A stretch of DNA of 64,000 bases from the NCBI GenBank assembly GCA_964457225.1, contig CAYWEM010000008.1:62001-126000 (forward strand). Reading direction: 5' to 3'. Below are positions 24,113 through 32,817 of this stretch, one piece after another (the first letter of the stretch is position 1; each line of letters begins with the position of its first letter). Both the position numbers and the translations under genes were made by a program. Below the pieces are notes generated by a model that did not search any database, was not told the DNA's origin, and saw only the letters and a list, made by a program, of their open reading frames with translations. This DNA is from CAYWEM01 sp964457225 (GTDB taxonomy: Bacteria; Acidobacteriota; Aminicenantia; UBA2199).

Positions 24113-26752
24113 TTATTTCATGGCCTCGGTTTTCTTTTTCAGGGCGTGCAGCAGGTTCAGGGCCGCCAGCGGGGTCAGGCTGTCGGTATCCAGCCCGGCC
24201 AGCTGATTCCTGATTTCATCCCACAGGCGCAGTTCCTGGTCTTCGGGGAAGAGCTTTTTCTGTTTTTCCGGGGCCAGGGCCAGTCTGCCGGTGAGTCTTT
24301 CCCGCACCAGGCGGTTCAATTCCTTTTTCTCCAGGCCCAGCAGGATTTCCTTGGCCCGGTCGATCAGCCCCGCGGGCAGGCCGGCGATGCGGGCCACGTG
24401 AATGCCGAAACTCTGGTCCGTGCCGCCCGGCATCACCTTGTGCAGGAAGATGATTTTTTCCTGCCATTCCCTCACCGCGATGTGAAAATTCCGGACCCGG
24501 TCAAGCACTTCGGCCAGTTCCAGCAATTCGTGGTAATGGGTGGCGAAAAGGGTCAGGGGACGCTCATCCAGGGAGTGCAGGTGCTCGATGACCGACCAGG
24601 CTATGGACAAGCCGTCAAAGGTGGAAGTGCCGCGGCCTATTTCATCCAGCAGGATCAGCGACCGCCGGCTGAGGTTGTTGATGATCACCGCGGTTTCGAT
24701 CATTTCCACGAAAAAAGTTGACTTGCCCTCGATCAGGGCGTCGGAAGCCCCGATACGCGTGAAGATGCGGTCGCAGATCCCGATCAGGGCCTTCTCCGCC
24801 GGCACGAAAAAGCCGGCCTGGGCGAGCAGGACGATCAGGGCGTTCTGGCGCAGGTAAGTCGATTTTCCACCCATGTTGGGGCCGGTCAGCACAATTATCT
24901 GTTGCCCGTCGGCGTTCATTTCCAGGTCATTCGGGATGAAGGGATGTTCGGAGGCGGCCTCGATCACCGGGTGGCGGCCGGCTTCGATTTTCAGTACCCG
25001 GTCTTCGCAGATTTCCGGCCTGACCTGGCGTTGGCGCTGGGCCAGTTCGGCGGCCGCGCACAAAAGGTCCAGCCGGGCTATCAGGTCGGAGTTCAGGTTG
25101 AGCCGACTCGACTCCGCCTGAACACGGAGAATGATTTCGCCCAGGATTTGTTTTTCTATTTCCAGGCTCTGTTCCTCGGCCCGCAGAATGCGTTCCTCTA
25201 GTTCCTGCAGTTCCGGGGTCAGGAATCTTTCGGCGTTTACCAGGGTTTGCTTGCGGATGTAATGAGCCGGGACCAGTTTGAGATGCGGCCTGGTCACTTC
25301 CAGGTAGTAGCCGAAAACCCGGTTGTAACGGATTTTCAGCGAAGGAATGCCGCTGTTTTCCCGCTCCCTTTTTTCCATGGCCGAAACCACTTCCTTGGCA
25401 TTGCGGGAAATCGAGCGCAGTTCATCCAGTTCGCGGTTGAAACCGCTTCTTATGTAGCCGCCTTCGGCCGGGTTGGCCGGCGGCGCTTCAGAGACGGCCG
25501 ATCCGATCAGCTCGACCAACTCGGGTATAGGATCCATTCCACCTGTACTTTCCCTGGTTATCGGGGCTTTCAGCTCCAATGCGGCTTCCTGCAGTTCGGG
25601 AATGACCAGCAATGCCTGGCGCAGTTGCAGCAGGTGCAGAGGTCCGGCCACCTGGAGCCCGATGCGGGCGGTCAGCCGGGCCAGGTCGGGCAGGTTGCGC
25701 AGCAGTCGGCGGATTTCACTGCGCCTGACCAGTTGGGCCTGCAATTCGGCCACCCCCTCGTGCCTGCTTTCGATGGCCGCCTTGTCGATCAGCGGATAGG
25801 AAAGCCAGTGCTTGAGCAGGCGGCGGCCCATGGGGGTCAGGGTCTGGTCAACCGCGGCGAAGAGTGATCCCTGCGGGCTTGCGGTTCTCTGGTTCTGCAG
25901 GATTTCCAGGTTGCGGAACGAGGCCGGATCGATCAGCAGGTGATTGTGCCGGGGCTGGAAACGCAGCCTGGAAATGCTTTTCAGCGTGGAACGCCGTACA
26001 TCCAGCAAGTGGCGCAGCATGACGCCGGCGGCCATAATTGCCGCCGGGTATTCCTCGATTCCGAATCCGGCCAGGGTCTGGACCTGGAAATGCTCCATGA
26101 TGGCCCGGGTCGTGCTTACAAGGTTGAATTCGTGATCCGGTTTTTCACTGACCAGCACCTCGGCCAGTTCCGGTATCTTGCGGGTCAACTGCCGCCAGAA
26201 AGAGCTGTCATCGGCGGATATAATCAGCTCGCGGGGCAGTTTTCGATAAAGTTCACCCTGCAGAGCCTCCTGGTCTTCGGGGGGGAAATGACGTACTTCG
26301 AATTCACCGGCGGCCAGATCGACCGCGGCCAGGCCGATATGGCCCTCCAGGCGGTGCAGTACCAGCAGGTACGAGTTGATGCCGTTGTCCAGTCCATCGA
26401 TTTCCAGCGCCGTGGCCGGAGTCAGTATCTGGGTGACCTCACGCTTGACTATGCCCTTGACGGCCGCGGCCTCCTCCATCTGTTCACAGACGGCCACCTT
26501 GTATCCCTTTTTCAGCAGTTTGCCTACGTAATTGTCACGGGCATGGTAAGGAATGCCGCACATCGGCACGCTGTTTTCCTTGTTTTTATCCCGCGAGGTC
26601 AGGACAACTTCGAGAATGGGCGCGGCCGTTACCGCGTCTTCGAAAAACATTTCGTAGAAATCACCCATGCGGTAAAAAAGGATGGTGTCAGGGTGAGCCT
26701 GCTTGATGGCCAGGTACTGTCTGAGCATCGGAGTGAGCTTGGTAGCGGCCAT
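24113..26752 (-). CDS. mutS: DNA mismatch repair protein MutS
   Basis: The 879-residue protein carries the full MutS1 layout: the mismatch-reading FYRMGDFYEMFFEDA (Phe-x-Glu) near residue 26, connector, lever and clamp domains, and the ABC-type ATPase with Walker A TGPNMGGKSTYLRQ, Walker B LILLDEIGRGTSTFDGLS, and the C-terminal dimerisation helices. It recognises base mismatches and small loops and recruits MutL. MutL is not in this window. The predicted transcript is leaderless, and a nine-base G tract sits inside the promoter (separate entry). Confidence 0.97.
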   Translation of the reverse strand: MAATKLTPMLRQYLAIKQAHPDTILFYRMGDFYEMFFEDAVTAAPILEVVLTSRDKNKENSVPMCGIPYHARDNYVGKLLKKGYKVAVCEQMEEAAAVKGIVKREVTQILTPATALEIDGLDNGINSYLLVLHRLEGHIGLAAVDLAAGEFEVRHFPPEDQEALQGELYRKLPRELIISADDSSFWRQLTRKIPELAEVLVSEKPDHEFNLVSTTRAIMEHFQVQTLAGFGIEEYPAAIMAAGVMLRHLLDVRRSTLKSISRLRFQPRHNHLLIDPASFRNLEILQNQRTASPQGSLFAAVDQTLTPMGRRLLKHWLSYPLIDKAAIESRHEGVAELQAQLVRRSEIRRLLRNLPDLARLTARIGLQVAGPLHLLQLRQALLVIPELQEAALELKAPITRESTGGMDPIPELVELIGSAVSEAPPANPAEGGYIRSGFNRELDELRSISRNAKEVVSAMEKRERENSGIPSLKIRYNRVFGYYLEVTRPHLKLVPAHYIRKQTLVNAERFLTPELQELEERILRAEEQSLEIEKQILGEIILRVQAESSRLNLNSDLIARLDLLCAAAELAQRQRQVRPEICEDRVLKIEAGRHPVIEAASEHPFIPNDLEMNADGQQIIVLTGPNMGGKSTYLRQNALIVLLAQAGFFVPAEKALIGICDRIFTRIGASDALIEGKSTFFVEMIETAVIINNLSRRSLILLDEIGRGTSTFDGLSIAWSVIEHLHSLDERPLTLFATHYHELLELAEVLDRVRNFHIAVREWQEKIIFLHKVMPGGTDQSFGIHVARIAGLPAGLIDRAKEILLGLEKKELNRLVRERLTGRLALAPEKQKKLFPEDQELRLWDEIRNQLAGLDTDSLTPLAALNLLHALKKKTEAMK

Positions 26753-26758
26753 GCCGCC

Positions 26759-26787
26759 ATTATAGCACGACCCGCCCCCCCCCTCAA
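26759..26787 (-). promoter_or_regulatory. mutS promoter with nine-base homopolymer in the spacer
   Basis: TATAAT (26759-26764) ends 6 nt before the mutS ATG. TTGAGG (26782-26787) lies 17 bp upstream. The last two bases of the -35 and the first seven of the spacer form G9 on the minus strand (C9 at 26775-26783), so strand slippage would alter the promoter spacing. Confidence 0.65.
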
Positions 26788-26791
26788 AGCT

Positions 26792-26818
26792 CGGGGTCAG
26801 GTCTCAACATTTGACATT
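26792..26818. repeat. Left terminal inverted repeat of the RAYT element
   Basis: 27 bp, identical in inverted orientation to 27841-27867. Confidence 0.95.
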
Positions 26819-26845
26819 GACAATCACTTTTCTTGATTATAAAAT
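26817..26845 (+). promoter_or_regulatory. Transposase promoter, predicted leaderless start
   Basis: TTGACA (26817-26822), 17 bp, TAAAAT (26840-26845), then 6 nt and the ATG. The -35 begins in the last two bases of the left inverted repeat. Confidence 0.7.
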
Positions 26846-26851
26846 TGAATT

Positions 26852-27829
26852 ATGGCACGGCCTTTACGGATTGAATTCGAAAATGCCTTTTATCATGTTA
26901 TTGCCCGGGGTCATCGGCAAGAAATCATTTTTACCTGTGATTTCGATAGAGATGTTTTCCTGAAAAAACTGGACGAAGCTGCAAAAAAACATCAGTTTGT
27001 TGTTCATGCTTTCGCTTTGATGAGCAATCATTATCACTTGCTTATTGAAACTCCGCAAGGTAACTTGAGTAAATCAATGCACTACCTTAATGCAAGCTAT
27101 AGCAATTGGTTTTGTCGAAAACACGAAAAGAAGGGCTCACTGTTTCAGGGGCGTTACAAAGCTATATTGGTTGAGAAGGATGCATATCTGAAAGTTCTGA
27201 GTGCCTACATTCATTTAAACCCAGTCAGAGCCGGCTATGTATCTAACCCCTCTGAATATAAGTACAGTAGTAGCCGATTTTATACAAAAGAAAACAAAAA
27301 ACCGGAATACTTGCAGACAAAAAATTTGCTGGATATGTTTAATGGAAAAAAAAGTGATTATCTCGGGTTTATCTTGAGTTATTCCAGGGCAGGAAATGAG
27401 ATATCCAGTGAAGATGTTTATGGAAACAATGGACTACTGGGAAGTGAGCTGTTTTTTAGACAAGTGTTTAAAAGGATGAAAACAATTCGAGCAAAGATAA
27501 ATGATCGAGAGCAAACAGAATCACGCAGCTTAAAACTAGTTGATGCTGATGATCTTATAGAAATTATGCTGGTTGATTTAAAGGTGCCGGAAAGAAGTAT
27601 TTGGGATGGTAAACGCAACAATATTTACAAAAAGATGCTGATATACTGTTTAAAAAAATATACTGCGAAAAGTTTGCAGGAAATCGGGATGTTGTTTGAC
27701 ATGGATTATTCCGCAGTATCGATTTCCGCCAAAAGATTTGAAACTGAAATTAGCAGTAACAATACTGTAAAGGATCTGCATGAGGCAATTGTCCGGGAAA
27801 TACAAAAAAGGCGGATAAGAAAAGAATAG
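26852..27829 (+). CDS. REP-associated tyrosine transposase (Y1_Tnp/IS200-like)
   Basis: The 325-residue protein opens MARPLRIEFENAFYHVIARG, the usual RAYT N-terminus, and has the metal-binding HUH motif as HYHLLIETP (residues about 61-69) with the catalytic tyrosine region YLKVLSAYIHLNPVRAGY further on. The C-terminal third (residues about 230-325) resembles the DnaA-like helix-turn-helix tail of longer RAYTs (SLQEIGMLFDMDYSAVSISAKRFE). Such enzymes nick single-stranded DNA at hairpin repeats. Codon use is AT-rich compared with every neighbour, a sign of recent transfer. The frame is intact. Confidence 0.93.
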   Translation: MARPLRIEFENAFYHVIARGHRQEIIFTCDFDRDVFLKKLDEAAKKHQFVVHAFALMSNHYHLLIETPQGNLSKSMHYLNASYSNWFCRKHEKKGSLFQGRYKAILVEKDAYLKVLSAYIHLNPVRAGYVSNPSEYKYSSSRFYTKENKKPEYLQTKNLLDMFNGKKSDYLGFILSYSRAGNEISSEDVYGNNGLLGSELFFRQVFKRMKTIRAKINDREQTESRSLKLVDADDLIEIMLVDLKVPERSIWDGKRNNIYKKMLIYCLKKYTAKSLQEIGMLFDMDYSAVSISAKRFETEISSNNTVKDLHEAIVREIQKRRIRKE

Positions 27830-27840
27830 AAAGTTTATGT

Positions 27841-27867
27841 AATGTCAAATGTTGAGACCTGACCCCG
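27841..27867. repeat. Right terminal inverted repeat of the RAYT element
   Basis: 27 bp, the exact reverse complement of 26792-26818. It ends 9 bp before the -35 box of the peptidase gene. Confidence 0.95.
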
Positions 27868-27876
27868 CATGGTGGT

Positions 27877-27905
27877 TTGACAGGCCGGCCCGGCTGTGCT
27901 AATTT
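27877..27905 (+). promoter_or_regulatory. Promoter of the PepC-like gene
   Basis: TTGACA (27877-27882), 17 bp, TAATTT (27900-27905); AGGAGG stands before the ATG at 27957. Confidence 0.6.
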
Positions 27906-27956
27906 AGTTGCCTTTAGCGGCTTCCCGCGGCTGCGGGCGGTCGACAGGAGGCGTTC

Positions 27957-29129
27957 ATGAAATCAACCAAGATTCTGTTGTTACTGCTACTGGTCTCATT
28001 TATGTTCTCCGGGCCCGGCCTGGAAGCCGCGGCCAAGAAAGCGCCGCGCGAAGCCTATGTTTTTAAAAAGACCCTGGAATTACCGCATACTCCGGTCAAG
28101 AACCAGTCGCGGACCGGCACCTGCTGGGCTTTCGCCACCGTGTCTTTCCTGGAATCTGAACTGCTGCGCCAGGGCAGGGGTGAGTTCGACCTGTCGGAGA
28201 TGTTCATCGTGCGCCATACCTACCCGCGCAAAGCGCTGAGCTACATCCGCAATCACGGCCTGGCCAACTTTTCCCAGGGCGGGCAGAGCCACGATGTAAT
28301 CGATGTCATCAAGGCCCATGGTATGGTTACCGAGGAGATGTACAACGGCATGATCGTCGATTTGAAGCGGCACAATCACGGCGAAATGGTTGCGGTGCTG
28401 AAGGCCATGCTCGATGCAGTACTGCAGAAGCGCGGCGGCCGGGTCAGCCAGCTCTGGCCGACCGCCCTGGAAGCCCTGCTGGATATATACCTGGGCCGGG
28501 TGCCGCAGAAAGTTTCTTATCAGGATGAGGAAATGACGCCGGTTAAGTTTGCCGACCAGGTGCTCGGCCTGGATTGGGACGCCTACATCGAGCTTACTTC
28601 CTACAAGCACCATCCCTTTTACCAGCAGGTTCGCCTGGAGATCCCCGACAACTGGAGCCACTCGGAAGCATATTACAATCTGCCCCTGGATGAATTCCAG
28701 GAAGTGGTTGATCATGCCCTGGAAAAAGGTTTCACCCTGGTCTGGGACGGTGATGTCAGCGAAAGGTTTTATTCAGGTCAGAAAGGTTATGCCGTGGTGC
28801 CTGAACGCGACTGGGACGATTTGAGCCGGGCTGAGCAGGAGGCCGTGCCGACCGCTCCGATCCCGGAAAAAGCGGTTGACCAGGAAATGCGCGAATCGAC
28901 CCTGGCCGATTTCAGCACCACCGATGATCACCTGATGCATATCGTGGGCAAGGCCAGTGATCAGCTGGGCCGGCCTTTTTACCTGATCAAGAATTCAGGC
29001 GGCACTGACCGGGCCTATAAAGGATACATGTACATGTCGGTGCCCTACCTGCGCCTGAAAACCGTGGCCCTGATGGTACACCGTGACGCCCTGCCGGAGC
29101 AGACGGCCCGAAAACTCGGCCTGCGCTGA
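27957..29129 (+). CDS. Secreted C1B cysteine peptidase (bleomycin hydrolase/PepC-like)
   Basis: The 390-residue protein has a signal peptide (residues 1-25, ILLLLLLVSFMFSGPGLEA). The papain-like core has the catalytic Cys in NQSRTGTCWAFATVSFLE, the His in DDHLMHIVGKA and the Asn in YLIKNSGG, all in the C1B order. Bleomycin hydrolases are usually cytoplasmic aminopeptidases, so the signal peptide is a notable difference. It probably degrades peptides in the periplasm or outside the cell. The gene is monocistronic and convergent with the VPS10-like gene, 5 bp away. Confidence 0.88.
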   Translation: MKSTKILLLLLLVSFMFSGPGLEAAAKKAPREAYVFKKTLELPHTPVKNQSRTGTCWAFATVSFLESELLRQGRGEFDLSEMFIVRHTYPRKALSYIRNHGLANFSQGGQSHDVIDVIKAHGMVTEEMYNGMIVDLKRHNHGEMVAVLKAMLDAVLQKRGGRVSQLWPTALEALLDIYLGRVPQKVSYQDEEMTPVKFADQVLGLDWDAYIELTSYKHHPFYQQVRLEIPDNWSHSEAYYNLPLDEFQEVVDHALEKGFTLVWDGDVSERFYSGQKGYAVVPERDWDDLSRAEQEAVPTAPIPEKAVDQEMRESTLADFSTTDDHLMHIVGKASDQLGRPFYLIKNSGGTDRAYKGYMYMSVPYLRLKTVALMVHRDALPEQTARKLGLR

Positions 29130-29134
29130 TAATT

Positions 29135-31483
29135 TCAGTTGTTTTTGGCCTGCCCGGCTTCCCGGCGGACCCGGGCCATGTCCAGGGCCCACATGCCCCG
29201 GCCGTGAGTTGCGATGACCACGATATCGTCCAGGGGATGAACCAGCAGATCGTGAACGTAGGTGGTGTCCAGGCCGCCGCCGAGCACTTCCCAGTTTTCC
29301 CCCCGGTCACGGGAAAGGTATACCCCCAGGTCGGTTCCCAGGTATAGAATTCCCGGATCGAGGGCATCCTCGCGGATGACGTTGATCGGTCCCAGCGGCA
29401 CTCCGGCGGCGATTGACTTCCAGTTGCGGCCGAAATCGCTTGATTTCCAGAGATAAGCTTTGAAATCGTCTTCGCGCTTGCCGTTCTGGGCCAGGTAAAC
29501 CGTGCCCATATCGTGGGTCGAGGCGATAACCCGGGAAATCCACTTGCCCGGGGCCAGTCCGCGGGAAATGTCCTGCCAGGTCCGGCCGTCATCCCGGCTG
29601 ACGTGGGCCCGGCCGTCATCGGTGCCGGCGTAGAGCAGGCCGCTTTTCAGAGGTGATTCAGCCAGGCTGAAGATGGTCTGAAATGGAATGTCCCCGGTTT
29701 TGGCCGGGTCATTGCGGCTGAGATCCGGGCTGATTCGCTCCCAGGTGTCACCGCGGTTGACAGAGCGGAACAGGTACTGGGTACCCAGTAAAAGGGTGTC
29801 CGGGTTGTGAGGCGAAATCAGGAAGGGCGCCAGCCATTGGCCGCGAAGTCGGGGTTCTCCCGGGAAAACCCGGGGGAAGATGTCTTTGCGGCCAGCCCGG
29901 CCCGGGACACTGAGATCGGTGCGGCTGAGTCGCCCGTAAAAACCGGCCGAGTAAACCAGGTTGGCATCCCGCGGGTCGATGGCGTGGTGACTCGCTTCTC
30001 CTCCCGGGGCCTGCTCAAAGGGCACGGCCGGGATGCGATCGCGGTTTCTGAGATCAATCTTTCCCCGGAAGGAACCGTGGTCCTGGAGCGAGCCGTAAAT
30101 CCTCCAGTCGGGGCCGGCGGTATCGAAAGCCAGGTTGTAGAACTGGCTGACCGGCAGGTTGTGGGTAAAATGCCGCCAATTGTCTCCCCCGTCGTAAGAT
30201 ATTACGATGCCCCCGTCATTGACGTTGACCAGGTAGCGCGGGTTGTCCGGATCTATCCAGAGGCCGTGGTGATCGACGTGCATGCCCCTGATTTCCCTGA
30301 AAGTGGCTCCGCCGTCACTTGAGACGTTCAGCCACAGGCCCATGGCGTAAACTTTGTTTTCATCGCCGGGGTCGACCCGGATCTGCCCGAAAACCCAGCC
30401 GAATGTCACCGACAGATCGGCCATGAATTTTTTCATCTCCGGAGTCAAACCGCTGACCTGCCGCCAGGTTTCGCCGCGGTCGGCACTGCGGTAAACGGTG
30501 GCGCCCCGGATGATGCCGCTGGAAGGCAGGCCGTAGTCATCGGCCAGTTCCTCGGCCGTGGGTTCGCGTAATTGCTCGTAATTGTCGACCAGGGCATAGA
30601 GGACATCGGGATTTGAACGGGCGATGTCCAGGCCGATGCGCCCCCGGAAACGGGCCTCGGGCAGGCCCCGGTTGAGCTCTTTCCAGCTGCGGCCGCCGTC
30701 ATCACTGCGCAGGATGCCCGAGTGCCGGTAATGAGGCTGGTTGCGCGGATCGTTCCATTTCCGCCTGATGCGCTGCCAGGTAGCGGCGTAGATGGTCTCG
30801 GGGTTGCGCGGATCCATGACCAGGTCGATCGCCCCGGTTTCACTGTTGATATAAAGCACCTGGTTCCAGGTCGCGCCACCGTCGCTGGTTTTGTACACTC
30901 CGCGTTCCGGGTTGTTGGTCCATTCCTTGCCCGAGGCGGCCACGTAGACGATATCCGGATCAGTCGGGTGAATAACGATGCGGGCTATGGTGCCGCTTTC
31001 ATCCAGGCCCCGGTGGGCCCAGGTTTTTCCACCGTCAAGGGAGCGGAAAACCCCGATTCCGGACTGGGAACTGCGGAATATGTTGGCTTCCCCGGTGCCG
31101 GCCCAGATGATTTCCTGGTTGCCTGGAGCCAGGGCCAGGGCGCCGATGGCGGTTGAAGGCGCCACGGTCAGTACCGGGTTCCAGCTGGTGCCTTCGTTCT
31201 CGGTTTTCCACACGCCCCCGGAAGCGGTGGCCACGTAAATGGTGTATTGCGGGCCCCGGGGAGTTACTACGGCGATATCGGTACAGCGGCCGCTGATGTT
31301 GGTCGGGCCTATGAACTGCCAGGGGATTCCGGCTGAAGGGCTGGCCCCGGCCAATTGCCGGTGACGTTCAAAGCCCTGCCAGCGCCCGGCGGCTTCGGAG
31401 CTGAAAAGGTACCCGGAAGAGCTGACCAGGCCGGCCAGTATCAGGATCAGCAGCACAATTCTTTTCACTTCTCCAGCATTCAC
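29135..31483 (-). CDS. Secreted sortilin/VPS10-like beta-propeller protein
   Basis: The start is GTG 31481-31483 after AAGGAG. The 782-residue product has an N-terminal hydrophobic segment (IVLLILILAGLVSSSGYLF) and repeated Asp-box motifs such as SLDGGKTWAH, TSDGGATWNQ, SDDGGRSWKE, SADRGETWRQ, SVNRGDTWER and SRDDGRTWQD, with DPxxPxxxYVAT-type strands between them. It lacks the C-terminal extension of the 17.6 kb paralogue. It is the last gene of the long ndk-to-purA run, 31 bp after purA. The ligand or substrate is unknown. Confidence 0.85.
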   Translation of the reverse strand: MNAGEVKRIVLLILILAGLVSSSGYLFSSEAAGRWQGFERHRQLAGASPSAGIPWQFIGPTNISGRCTDIAVVTPRGPQYTIYVATASGGVWKTENEGTSWNPVLTVAPSTAIGALALAPGNQEIIWAGTGEANIFRSSQSGIGVFRSLDGGKTWAHRGLDESGTIARIVIHPTDPDIVYVAASGKEWTNNPERGVYKTSDGGATWNQVLYINSETGAIDLVMDPRNPETIYAATWQRIRRKWNDPRNQPHYRHSGILRSDDGGRSWKELNRGLPEARFRGRIGLDIARSNPDVLYALVDNYEQLREPTAEELADDYGLPSSGIIRGATVYRSADRGETWRQVSGLTPEMKKFMADLSVTFGWVFGQIRVDPGDENKVYAMGLWLNVSSDGGATFREIRGMHVDHHGLWIDPDNPRYLVNVNDGGIVISYDGGDNWRHFTHNLPVSQFYNLAFDTAGPDWRIYGSLQDHGSFRGKIDLRNRDRIPAVPFEQAPGGEASHHAIDPRDANLVYSAGFYGRLSRTDLSVPGRAGRKDIFPRVFPGEPRLRGQWLAPFLISPHNPDTLLLGTQYLFRSVNRGDTWERISPDLSRNDPAKTGDIPFQTIFSLAESPLKSGLLYAGTDDGRAHVSRDDGRTWQDISRGLAPGKWISRVIASTHDMGTVYLAQNGKREDDFKAYLWKSSDFGRNWKSIAAGVPLGPINVIREDALDPGILYLGTDLGVYLSRDRGENWEVLGGGLDTTYVHDLLVHPLDDIVVIATHGRGMWALDMARVRREAGQAKNN

Positions 31484-31514
31484 GATTATTTCTCCTTGTT
31501 ATGATCCCGTGATT

Positions 31515-32789
31515 CTATATTGTCGGGACCAGGGTGATGGTTTCTTCACGGCCGCTGCCGACCGAGAGAAAGGTCACCGGGCAGTTCAGGTAGTTTTCGA
31601 TCAGTTTCAGGTAGTCAAGTAATTCAGGCGGAAGATCTTCCCGGCGGCGCAGGTGAGTCAGCGAAGTGCGCCAACCCGGCATGCTCCGCCAGACGGGCCG
31701 CTGGAGGGCCAGGAAATCCGGTCTCGGGTCGAATGATTCATGCTGTTTTCCATCATGGTCGTAAGCAATGCAGACCTTTATTTCCGCGAAGTCATCCATG
31801 ACATCCAGCTTGGTCAGGAAGAGCTCGTCAACTCCGTTGACCTGCACGGCGTACTTCAGGGCCACCAGGTCCAGCCAGCCGACCCGGCGCGGCCGCCCGG
31901 TGGTGGAGCCGAATTCCGAGCCGAGGCGCCGCAGTTCTTCGCCTTCAGCCCCGCGTAATTCAGTGGGAAAGGGGCCTTCGCCGACCCGGGTGGCATAGGC
32001 CTTGCTGATGCCGATCACTTTTTCCACCGCGTGATGGTTCAAACCCGTGCCGATCAGAACTCCGCCGACCGTGGGGTGAGAAGAGGTTACAAAGGGATAG
32101 GTGCCGTGCCCGATGTCCAGCAGGGTTCCCTGGGCGCCTTCGAAGAGAATCGAGCGGCCTTCGGACTGCAGGCGGTGCAGCAGGTGAAAGGTGTCCTGCA
32201 CGTAGGGTTTCAGGGCCCGGCCGGCCGCCAGGTACTCTTCCAGGTAGCTGTCCAGGGCCGGCTGACTCTCGCCGTAGAGCTTGATCAGGCGGTCGTAGTA
32301 TTGGTACAGCGGTTGCAGGCGCTGTTTGAAAAGGTCGGCGTCCAGCAGGTCGGCGATGAACAGGCTGCGCCGGCCGGCCAGATCTTCATAGGCCGGGCCG
32401 ATGCCCCGGCGGGTGGTGCCGATGCTCTGGTAGCGCGATGCTTCGAATATGGTATCCAACTGCTCGTGAAAGGGCAGGATCAGGGGGGCGGCATGGCTGA
32501 TGACCAGGTTTTCGATGCTGATCCCGGTTTCCTGCAGTCGTTTCATTTCCCCGGCCAGTTCCAGGGGGTTGATGACCACCCCGCGGGCGATCACCGAGAT
32601 CACCTTGCTGGAGAAAATCCCTGAAGGAAGAAGATGAAGGACGTGTTTGCGGCCATCGTGGTAAATGGTGTGCCCGGCGTTGTGGCCGCCCTGGAATCGG
32701 ACCACTACGTCGAATTTCGGTGAAAGATAGTCGATGGCTTTGCCCTTGCCTTCGTCTCCCCATTGCAGGCCGGCGATCAAGGTGTTCAT
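31515..32789 (-). CDS. purA: Adenylosuccinate synthetase
   Basis: The start ATG 32787-32789 follows AAAAGGAGC; an in-frame upstream ATG would lie inside the previous gene's end region. The 424-residue enzyme has the P-loop GLQWGDEGKGKAIDYL, GGHNAGHTI, SIGTTRRGIGPAYEDL, FEGAQGTLLDIGHGTYPFVTSS and GRPRRVGWLDL motifs, all in order. It joins IMP and aspartate using GTP, the first committed step to AMP. It sits directly after fhs, which supplies formyl-THF for purine synthesis, a sensible metabolic pairing. Confidence 0.97.
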   Translation of the reverse strand: MNTLIAGLQWGDEGKGKAIDYLSPKFDVVVRFQGGHNAGHTIYHDGRKHVLHLLPSGIFSSKVISVIARGVVINPLELAGEMKRLQETGISIENLVISHAAPLILPFHEQLDTIFEASRYQSIGTTRRGIGPAYEDLAGRRSLFIADLLDADLFKQRLQPLYQYYDRLIKLYGESQPALDSYLEEYLAAGRALKPYVQDTFHLLHRLQSEGRSILFEGAQGTLLDIGHGTYPFVTSSHPTVGGVLIGTGLNHHAVEKVIGISKAYATRVGEGPFPTELRGAEGEELRRLGSEFGSTTGRPRRVGWLDLVALKYAVQVNGVDELFLTKLDVMDDFAEIKVCIAYDHDGKQHESFDPRPDFLALQRPVWRSMPGWRTSLTHLRRREDLPPELLDYLKLIENYLNCPVTFLSVGSGREETITLVPTI

Positions 32790-32817
32790 GTTGCGCTCCT
32801 TTTGTTCAAATGCTTTT

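Larger units (their letters stand above)
26792..27867. mobile_element. REP-associated tyrosine transposase element with 27-bp terminal inverted repeats
   Basis: The element is bounded by perfect inverted repeats at 26792-26818 (CGGGGTCAGGTCTCAACATT...) and 27841-27867. It contains one transposase gene and is clearly AT-richer than its surroundings. The GGGGTCAGGTCT-type ends are a recurrent companion of RAYT/Y1 transposases. No target duplication is evident. The element lies exactly between the divergent promoters of mutS and the PepC-like peptidase. Confidence 0.85.
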
